Made by a program: the position numbers and the translations under genes
Notes under the pieces: generated by a model
What the model saw: the letters and a program-made list of their open reading frames with translations, nothing else
Databases searched by the model: none
Told to the model about the DNA's origin: nothing
Shown here: one piece after another, positions 1 to 5,326 of the stretch
How positions within the stretch are numbered: the first letter of the stretch is position 1
Layout of the letters: each line of letters opens with the position of its first letter
Source of the DNA: Bin55 sp964511425
GTDB lineage: Bacteria; Pseudomonadota; Gammaproteobacteria; Pseudomonadales; Azotimanducaceae
DNA: 5,831 nt
Direction: 5' to 3'
Assembly (NCBI GenBank): GCA_964511425.1
Contig: CAZEFI010000079.1
Coordinates: forward strand, 1-5,831

Positions 1-41
1 TCGCCGCGCTCCGTCGCGGACATTAAAATTCGCTTGCTCAT
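1..41 (-). CDS. 5' end of an unidentified gene (partial)
   Basis: Reading leftward from an ATG at 41-39 gives MSKRILMSATERG before the window ends, so only 13 codons are visible. The start is supported by a strong purine-rich ribosome binding site 8 nt upstream, and no other start fits as well. The gene runs divergently from fic across about 400 bp of non-coding DNA. The product cannot be identified from 13 residues. The K-R-I-L-x-x-A-T pattern is reminiscent of the first beta strand of RNase E/G-family proteins, which often begin with a basic residue, I/M-L-I-N and then A-T or V-T. This is only a resemblance and should not be taken as a call. A chance start is possible but unlikely given the binding site. 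Confidence 0.5.
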   Translation of the reverse strand, partial: MSKRILMSATERG

Positions 42-49
42 GTGCTTCA

Positions 50-56
50 CTCCTCT
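50..56 (-). promoter_or_regulatory. ribosome binding site for the leftward partial gene
   Basis: On the minus strand the sequence AGAGGAG lies 8 nt before the ATG at 41-39. It is a near-ideal Shine-Dalgarno match at near-ideal spacing. It is the main reason for calling the 13-codon fragment at the left edge a real gene start. Confidence 0.6.
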
Positions 57-453
57 GTGATTCTATACTAAACATGGGGTTTTTTAGTTCCATATTTCGT
101 GAGCAAGACATCCATGCCTTGAATGTCTTTTGATTACTCAACAGTTTTCTCCACGGCAACCAGACATTAGTACTAGATTGCAACTTTAAAATTGATAGTA
201 AGTTGAAAAGATAACAACGTACGAAAATATTTTTTATTTCTTTTGGACTGCTCGGATTTACGAGTACTTTGCTTGTTTTGAGAGGATTTAGTAGGAAGGG
301 ACAGATAGCAGCGGTATTTTCCGTCTAACTCTGTTGCCACCTCGATGACAATACTTTAGCAAAAATTTCTAGCTAAGGCGAAAGAGTGCTAGTATGAGTC
401 TACATATTTTGGATATATGCATGATAGAGCAGAGCAAACTTGTACCTCTAAAT
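57..453. other. AT-rich divergent intergenic region
   Basis: No coding sequence can be supported here on either strand. The stretch separates two genes that point away from each other, so promoters for both should lie in it. One weak plus-strand candidate is TTGAAA at 203-208 followed after 17 bp by AATATT at 226-231, inside an A/T-rich block. On the minus strand TATAGA-like sequence lies just ahead of the leftward gene's ribosome binding site, but it has no good -35 partner. I see no tRNA, terminator or clear operator. The leader ahead of fic would be long if the candidate plus promoter were correct. Confidence 0.4.
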
Positions 454-460
454 GGGAGGG
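454..460 (+). promoter_or_regulatory. ribosome binding site that fixes the fic start at GTG 468
   Basis: GGGAGGG lies at 454-460. Counted from GGAGG at 455-459 there are 8 nt to an in-frame GTG at 468-470. The upstream ATG at 417 has no Shine-Dalgarno match close before it, and the ATG at 480 is about 20 nt away, which is too far. This argues that translation begins at the GTG and that the 17 codons before it are not translated. Confidence 0.6.
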
Positions 461-467
461 TGTTGTA

Positions 468-1577
468 GTGTCTCCCGTCATGTATCACAAAGGACTGTTT
501 CCTCCGAGCAATATTCGGTGGTCTGAGCTCATTCCATTTCTCGGTCCTACCGCCGCTTCTGTTGCTCGATACGATAGCATGCTTCGAGCCATCCCTAATC
601 CAGATATTCTTATCGCTCCCTTAGCGACGCATGAAGCCGTATTGTCATCTCGCATTGAAGGCACTATCGCATCAATGAGTGAAGTGCTTGAATTTGACGC
701 GGGTCACAATTCTCCCCCTGCGCCAGGAGGGCGTCGAGAAGAATATCGGGAAATTTTAAATTACCGGCGAGCGCTATACACAGCGGAACGACACTTAGAA
801 ACTATACCCTTATCACAACGGGTCATTCTTGAAGCGCATCGTACTTTGCTAAGCGGAACGCGAAGTCAAGATAAAGAGCCTGGTTCATATCGTCGAATTT
901 CCAATTGGATTGGTCGCCCTGGTTGTAGTGTGGAAGAGGCTAGATTCGTTCCAATATCTGCTGCTTGCCTCCCCGATGCGATGTCTGCTTGGGAGAAGTA
1001 CCTGCACAGTGACGCTACACCAGATCAATTTGTCAAGCTTGCTGTTCTACATGCTGAGTTTGAAGCCATCCATCCATTCTTGGATGGAAACGGTAGGGTC
1101 GGGCGAATGATAATACCATTGACAATGTGGCAATGGGGAATCATCCATCAGCCTCGCTTTTACATCAGTGCTTATTTTGAGGTCAACCGTGAAGAATATT
1201 TCGATGGCTTGTTGTCCGTGTCTCGAGATGGCGACTGGATGGCTTGGATAAAGTTTTTTCTCAAAGCGATCACGAGACAAGCAGAGGAGAACTTCAAACA
1301 AGTCGAGGAAATACTAACACTATACGAAACATTGAAACGACGATTTCCTCAGCTAACGAGATCGTCCTATGCAATACACAGTCTCGATTGGATCTTCGAG
1401 AATCCAATATTCTATAGTTCGGATTTCATTAAAGGATCAGATATGTCTTCCGCTACAGCACGAAGGTTAATTAGTACGCTACGTGACCAAGACATAATCA
1501 AACAACTGCGGAGCGGAAGTGGTCGCCGACCTGATCTATTCGTGTTTCCAAAATTACTTGACATTGTTAAAGTATAG
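468..1577 (+). CDS. fic: Fic-family protein adenylyltransferase with N-terminal inhibitory motif and C-terminal winged helix
   Basis: Fic proteins transfer AMP, or less often another nucleotide-derived group, from ATP to hydroxyl groups of target proteins in the cytoplasm. With the GTG start the protein has 369 residues. The full active-site signature HPFLDGNGRVGR lies at residues 202-213, with catalytic His202, the acidic Asp206 expected to hold Mg2+, and Arg213. The motif SSRIEG at 60-65 fits the (S/T)xxxE(G/N) inhibitory helix, with Glu64 as the residue expected to block productive ATP binding. Because it lies before the Fic core, this is a class II, self-inhibited enzyme. The GSYRRISNWIG stretch at 139-149 is the usual flap or target-docking segment. 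Residues of roughly 303-350, including DMSSATARRLISTLRDQDII, look like a winged helix, giving the common Fic_N/Fic/wHTH layout at a normal length. An ATG at 417 would add 17 residues but lacks a ribosome binding site. The gene appears intact and has no antitoxin partner. The substrate cannot be told from sequence. The family call is very secure. Confidence 0.93.
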   Translation: MSPVMYHKGLFPPSNIRWSELIPFLGPTAASVARYDSMLRAIPNPDILIAPLATHEAVLSSRIEGTIASMSEVLEFDAGHNSPPAPGGRREEYREILNYRRALYTAERHLETIPLSQRVILEAHRTLLSGTRSQDKEPGSYRRISNWIGRPGCSVEEARFVPISAACLPDAMSAWEKYLHSDATPDQFVKLAVLHAEFEAIHPFLDGNGRVGRMIIPLTMWQWGIIHQPRFYISAYFEVNREEYFDGLLSVSRDGDWMAWIKFFLKAITRQAEENFKQVEEILTLYETLKRRFPQLTRSSYAIHSLDWIFENPIFYSSDFIKGSDMSSATARRLISTLRDQDIIKQLRSGSGRRPDLFVFPKLLDIVKV

Positions 1578-1600
1578 ATCTAGAATGCGAGAAATGAGCG

Positions 1601-1668
1601 GTTTGTGCGTCACTTTTAGCAAAAAATGATCAACAAACTGGTTTGTGCTTCATAAGTGATCTACAAAC
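1601..1668. repeat. tandem pair of GTTTGT/ACAAAC inverted half-sites behind fic
   Basis: Two units follow each other. Unit 1 has GTTTGTGC at 1601-1608 and TGATCAACAAAC at 1627-1638. Unit 2 has GTTTGTGC at 1641-1648 and TGATCTACAAAC at 1657-1668. The junction reads ACAAAC-TG-GTTTGT (1633-1646), a perfect palindrome with a 2-bp centre. The gaps between outer half-sites are 26 and 16 bp, a difference of about one helical turn. A 2-nt loop is too tight for a hairpin at the junction, so protein-bound DNA is more likely than an RNA terminator. The winged helix of the Fic protein just upstream is one possible binder, but this is only an inference. The repetition itself is directly visible. Confidence 0.6.
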
Positions 1669-1736
1669 GGTGATAGGTTGGCAATACTCCCGTTTTCTTC
1701 AACGCGAGCACCGTCTCGTGCGATTGCCGCCAAATG

Positions 1737-1779
1737 CGCCGTGAATTTACATTTCATCGATTATGTAGGATTCACGGCG
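1737..1779. repeat. long imperfect hairpin
   Basis: CGCCGTGAAT at 1737-1746 pairs perfectly with ATTCACGGCG at 1770-1779. Inside this, after one U-G pair and a single bulged base at 1769, TACAT at 1748-1752 pairs with ATGTA at 1763-1767. That leaves a 10-nt loop, TTCATCGATT. The total is 16 pairs in 43 nt. The octamer GCGATTGC occurs at 1720-1727 and again at 1777-1784, overlapping the right arm. No T-run follows on either strand, so it is not a standard terminator. It could be a small structured RNA, a repeat-family copy (REP/MITE-like) or an old mobile-element end. Confidence 0.5.
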
Positions 1780-1941
1780 ATTGCAAAATCAACAATCTAT
1801 TGTGTGATCTCGACAGTGGTGAAGTTTTTCGGATTGTTGAAAAGAAGCCATAAATCAAGTTAGGGACATTGGGTTAATCTGAACCGTGTATAAGTTGTCG
1901 AGAAGGTCGCGTGGGTAGGTACACTACGCAGAAGCCGTTTA

Positions 1942-1951
1942 AGTGATCACT
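1942..1951. repeat. 10-bp perfect palindrome AGTGATCACT
   Basis: AGTGATCACT is its own reverse complement and is followed by GGTTTG. The same words, AAGTGATC and CTGGTTTG, occur in the half-site array at 1601-1668 but in a different order. It may be a third, degenerate binding site or a chance likeness. The palindrome is visible and its role is unknown. Confidence 0.3.
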
Positions 1952-2070
1952 GGTTTGACGGCGACAGTTCGCGGGAGTGAATCAGGAGTCTTTTTGTATA
2001 GTCTCGACCCTAAAATCATCCCTCAGTATCAAATTTCTCCTACCCACAAACCAAAAATTAGAATGGGTTC

Positions 2071-2352
2071 ATGGCTAGCAAGACTTATCCCAAAGAGCTT
2101 CGAGAAAAGATAGTTGCGTTAGCGCGAACAGGGCGAAGTCCATCATCGTTAGCCCGTGAATTTGAACCTTCGAAGCAGACGATATAGAAGTGGGTGGAAC
2201 AGGCTCGACGCGACGATCGACGAGAAAATCTAGACATCAGACGACGAATTCGACAATTAGAACGAGAAGTGGCTCGGACTAGAGAAGAAAGAGACATCTT
2301 ACTAAAGTACAAGGAATGGGTCGAGAAACAGGACAAGCTAAAAGGTCCGTGA
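2071..2352 (+). pseudogene. IS3-family transposase OrfA remnant with in-frame amber stop
   Basis: From ATG 2071 the frame encodes 93 codons ending at TGA 2350-2352, broken by TAG at 2185-2187 (codon 39). The N-terminal part, KTYPKELREKIVALARTGRS then SLAREFEPSKQTI, is the typical helix-turn-helix start of IS3-family OrfA. After the stop, KWVEQARRD continues the usual motif, where family members normally have Tyr or Arg followed by a polar residue at the stop site. Residues 56-79 (RRRIRQLEREVARTREERDILL) are the leucine-zipper-like coiled coil that ends OrfA. No OrfB with the DDE catalytic domain follows in any frame, so the element is a fragment that cannot transpose by itself. No good ribosome binding site precedes the ATG. 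The family call is firm. The subgroup and element ends cannot be given. Confidence 0.85.
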
Positions 2353-2779
2353 TTCTGATCCACGAGGTCATATACCCACCCTTGGCTGAGTTCTAAATTA
2401 GATAGGTATTCAGACTCACCGGTTAGATTTTTAAAACTTCAACTAGGTGCGCCCGCTTTTGGCTTTATGGCCGGCGGAATACGAGGATCTTTGTCATCCA
2501 ACAAGCCTAACGGTAGTGTCTCGCCATCATCATTTCTCAATATCAAGGATGGGCGAAAGCCGCACGGAAAAAACTTGAAGAACAGTTACAAATTACGAAC
2601 GGAGAGCGGCAAGTAGCATGATCTGCAACTACCAAATCTCTCTATTTAAATTATTCCCACGATTTTTGATAGCAAGACAATTCACCCTCTTGTCTCGCTA
2701 CCAGTCTTAACACGTAGACATCTTTAAGTCTTAGAGCTGAAAGTATTGATCTGAGGCTGCAAACAGTGCTCCGATTTAA
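2353..2779. other. decayed or non-coding stretch between the IS remnant and the protease gene
   Basis: No recognisable gene lies here. One plus-strand frame stays open from 2359 to TAG 2614-2616 (85 codons, in phase with OrfA). Its only ATG is at 2467, with no ribosome binding site and no family resemblance. Another frame, 2517 to TGA 2619-2621, gives a charged tail ending in GWAKAARKKLEEQLQ and about eight more residues. That looks like the C-terminus of a helical protein but has stops just before it. Either could be debris of a gene lost when the IS or its neighbours were deleted. The expected orfB of the IS is absent. A hairpin at 2670-2700 is listed separately. Confidence 0.4.
2670..2700 (-). 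terminator. possible 3' hairpin of the protease operon
   Basis: On the minus strand UAGCGAGACAA (2700-2690) pairs with UUGUCUUGCUA (2680-2670) around a 9-nt loop. All 11 positions pair if one G-U wobble is allowed. The plus-strand version has an A-C mismatch at that place, so the structure favours leftward RNA. It starts about 80 nt past the protease stop codon. No U-run follows it, so it is not a textbook intrinsic terminator. It may be a processing or stabilising 3' structure or a weak terminator. Confidence 0.35.
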
Positions 2780-5326
2780 CTAATGACGTGCTCGTACGCG
2801 ATGCGCGAGTGTTATGTCTGCAAGCTGATTACCCAAACGTAGAACCTCATTTCGTACTTCTTCATATATTTGTGCTTTCTGGGTGGGATCCGAAATCGTC
2901 ATAATTATGGTGAACGGAATACCAGTATCGGGGATCGTTTCTCCGGCTCGGGTGGAAGACTTCAAACCCAGCCTCCAATTAAGAGAGGTACCGCGACCTT
3001 TTGGCATGTCTAATCGGTATCTTTTCACAGGTGTCCATTTGAGGCCGGTCTCAAGGAGATACCGTTCTGTGAGTGCCAATCCCGTCGGTACAGCACAGTC
3101 ATATCTGCTCATTCGGGATTGAGGATTGTCTTCGCCGGTATCGGAGTTGACTTCGAGTTGATAGAGATAGGTTTCTAACTGTACACGAAGGCATTCTGCA
3201 CCAAAGTCTGCGTCGATTGGAGAAGTGAATGCGAGTGTGATATCAACTTGGCCGCGACATTTTCCGAGTGAAGAAACTAGAGAACGAGGCCACGAGAACT
3301 TAAACTGAAGTTCTTGGCGATTTTCAAGTGTTTCGGAGAAAACAAGAGTTATGGAGTGTGCATTATCTGAAAGGCACTGGTCTGCGGGTTGAGTCATACC
3401 GTATCCCACAAAATCACGAGCGATAGGACGAAGTACCGGGTGTTGCATTTGAGTGCATCGTTCAGCTCGGTGTACGATAAGTGCAATCAGTGTTTCGCGG
3501 CGTGCTGAACTTTCGAGCCGATGATCGAGGGTTGAAAGCGTCGAGGCTACCAAAGGTGCAGCAAAGCTTGTTCCACTCTCTTCAATAACAGTCCCGTTAT
3601 AGGCGAGGGAAGAGAGTCCTGTTCTGTTTTGAACCCCGGATGATACGCCTCCGTAGTGACAGACATCTGGCTTACGCGCTCGTCCGACGCCAGGACCTCT
3701 GCGAGTGTAGGTTGTTGGAAGATTGGCATTATGTCCTGAAACACCAGTTGGATTAACAGCTCCCACTGTTAGTCCGAGCAGGTGTTCTGAAGGCGCGACA
3801 ATTCGTTCATCCGCTATCGTTCCAGTTGCTAACAATTGCACAGCTTCATTAGGATCGTTAGGCCAAGGTTGACGAGACTCGGTACTCTGAAGGTTACCTG
3901 CGGAAACGACGAATATGACATCGTGTTTAACAGCTATATCATCAATGGTTTTCGCGAACGGAGAATATCGAAAACCTCGGCGCATATTCTCTGCACCGAG
4001 GCTAAGATTAAAAATGCGAACCGACGCTTCGGTCTTCGCTCGTATCACTTCCTCTTCCAATTGATCAAAAAAATCAGACCACTCGGGGAAGTAAATTGGA
4101 GTCAGACCGTTTCGAGGCAATATACAAACGTCGTAATAACTACAACCTTCGGGTTCAAGCGTTGTAGAAAGGTGAGGGTTGAGAGTCGTCGCACCTGCGA
4201 CGAGACCAGCTATAAACGTGCCATGTCGCAAATCTCGATCAACCACACTGACTGGTGAAGAACCGCCAGTACGCCACACAGAAAGTTCTGGAATGTCTAC
4301 GACTCCCCCGTCGATGATTCCGACTACAGGCATTTCATTCCGAGGTGGGGCTGGTAGGTTAGCTGGTTCTGATACGTTAAACTGCTCTATTGGATTGATC
4401 GTGAGTGAAGGAGGTAAACTGACGCGTCTCACCAATGGTTCTTGTCCTATGAGGTCTAAGAATTCCTGGTGTCGTTCAACCGTGAGATCCTGCACTTTCA
4501 GACTAGGTGCCAATAGGTCTAAGTGTTCTCGAACACGAGAGAGATCGTCCATCGGTAGGGCAACATACGATTGACTTCGGTCAGATGTCAACCGAATGGA
4601 CAGTGCATTGAGACTCTTTGAAGAATTTACACTCAGTCTAGAAAACAAAGGTGTCGCTACTATTCCTCCAAAGAGAGCAAGACGTTTTCGAAAGCTGTTA
4701 ATCATTGCTGCGACTGCTTCACGGTCGATCTTCAAGTTAGGACTAAACAACTCGACAACGTATCCTCCAATAGAATCTTGTCGATTGAACCACTCGACGG
4801 CTTCGCGTGCGGAAAACTCAATTCGATCCGCTGGAGTCGGAAGACGAATATCTTCTATGCCCCCTAGTTCCATACGATAGGTGGATACACGAGGTTCTAA
4901 ATTTCCAGTGTTCTTGTTTCTCGTGAGTTTGGGTACTCGTTCGGCTCGTGCTTTTATTCGTTCGTCCAATTGATCTAATGCCTTAGGCGTACATTGGAAA
5001 AAATTCTCACCGATGTTTCCTCCTCCAACGAGTGGAAGCGATTTTGCTGGTGCGAATAGAACATTTATGGGCCGATATGATTTCGCTAAAGCCTCGTTGC
5101 GCATCTGTACGATCACATATCCGGCATTGTGATCCTCGAGACGTAACGCCTCAGAGGCACTCTGGATTTTCTGACGCATCGTCGCTTTGTGTATTTCGAA
5201 CGCTTCGTCTTCATCGGCGAAGAAATCTTTAGTACCTCCTCCTTGGCGAGGAGTGCGAGATGTAAGGAACTGATCTGTGTTCAAGAAAACCTGAACAGGA
5301 TGGGACGGATTAATTTGCTCGTTCAT
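2780..5326 (-). CDS. ietS: IetS-like cytoplasmic subtilisin-family (S8) serine protease
   Basis: The 848-residue product has a complete S8 catalytic set: Asp339 in VVGIIDGG, His368 in RHGTFIAG, the oxyanion-hole Asn478 in VVSAGN and Ser587 in GTSFAAP. The peptidase domain spans about 332-645. It follows a long N-terminal region (1-330) of mixed helix and strand starting NPSHPVQVFLNT, and is followed by a strand-rich C-terminal region (about 646-848). There is no signal peptide or membrane segment, so the enzyme should act in the cytoplasm, which is unusual for most subtilases but normal for this group. Its start overlaps the end of an AAA+ ATPase gene by 17 nt. No strong Shine-Dalgarno precedes the ATG, so translation is probably coupled to the upstream gene. 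AAA+ plus S8 in this order is the IetAS arrangement, known from an Agrobacterium plasmid stability/incompatibility locus and later reported as anti-phage. All catalytic residues are present, so it is probably active. The protease call is near certain. The IetS name rests on architecture and context. Confidence 0.85.
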   Translation of the reverse strand: MNEQINPSHPVQVFLNTDQFLTSRTPRQGGGTKDFFADEDEAFEIHKATMRQKIQSASEALRLEDHNAGYVIVQMRNEALAKSYRPINVLFAPAKSLPLVGGGNIGENFFQCTPKALDQLDERIKARAERVPKLTRNKNTGNLEPRVSTYRMELGGIEDIRLPTPADRIEFSAREAVEWFNRQDSIGGYVVELFSPNLKIDREAVAAMINSFRKRLALFGGIVATPLFSRLSVNSSKSLNALSIRLTSDRSQSYVALPMDDLSRVREHLDLLAPSLKVQDLTVERHQEFLDLIGQEPLVRRVSLPPSLTINPIEQFNVSEPANLPAPPRNEMPVVGIIDGGVVDIPELSVWRTGGSSPVSVVDRDLRHGTFIAGLVAGATTLNPHLSTTLEPEGCSYYDVCILPRNGLTPIYFPEWSDFFDQLEEEVIRAKTEASVRIFNLSLGAENMRRGFRYSPFAKTIDDIAVKHDVIFVVSAGNLQSTESRQPWPNDPNEAVQLLATGTIADERIVAPSEHLLGLTVGAVNPTGVSGHNANLPTTYTRRGPGVGRARKPDVCHYGGVSSGVQNRTGLSSLAYNGTVIEESGTSFAAPLVASTLSTLDHRLESSARRETLIALIVHRAERCTQMQHPVLRPIARDFVGYGMTQPADQCLSDNAHSITLVFSETLENRQELQFKFSWPRSLVSSLGKCRGQVDITLAFTSPIDADFGAECLRVQLETYLYQLEVNSDTGEDNPQSRMSRYDCAVPTGLALTERYLLETGLKWTPVKRYRLDMPKGRGTSLNWRLGLKSSTRAGETIPDTGIPFTIIMTISDPTQKAQIYEEVRNEVLRLGNQLADITLAHRVRARH

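Larger units (their letters stand above)
1669..2070. other. non-coding stretch between the fic repeats and the transposase remnant
   Basis: No gene is supported here. A 61-codon open frame at 1678-1863 would need a TTG start, lacks a ribosome binding site and has no recognisable motif. The stretch contains a long hairpin described separately and a perfect 10-bp palindrome AGTGATCACT at 1942-1951 followed by GGTTTG, which echoes pieces of the repeats behind fic. It also contains GTGGGTAGG at 1911-1919 with its exact inverse CCTACCCAC at 2039-2047. The right part should hold the left end of the IS3-type element, but I could not fix a terminal inverted repeat. Confidence 0.4.

Noticed and set aside
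1633..1646. ACAAAC-TG-GTTTGT read as a fic terminator
   Set aside because: A 2-nt loop is too short for a stable hairpin and no T-run follows, so an operator-like DNA site is preferred.
1678..1863. 61-codon plus-strand open frame
   Set aside because: It needs a TTG start, has no ribosome binding site or motif, and contains the 1737-1779 hairpin, so a real protein is unlikely.
2085..2363. 92-codon minus-strand open frame opposite the transposase remnant
   Set aside because: Its Ser/Arg-rich translation is the antisense shadow of the OrfA coiled coil.
2422..2511. Integron attC-like core words GTTAGAT and GCCTAAC
   Set aside because: The two words are in the wrong order for an attC site on either strand, and no paired inner cores or folding arms were found.
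3836..4880. Three plus-strand open frames of 94-140 codons opposite the protease
   Set aside because: They lie fully inside the well supported S8 protease gene on the other strand, and their translations show no motifs.
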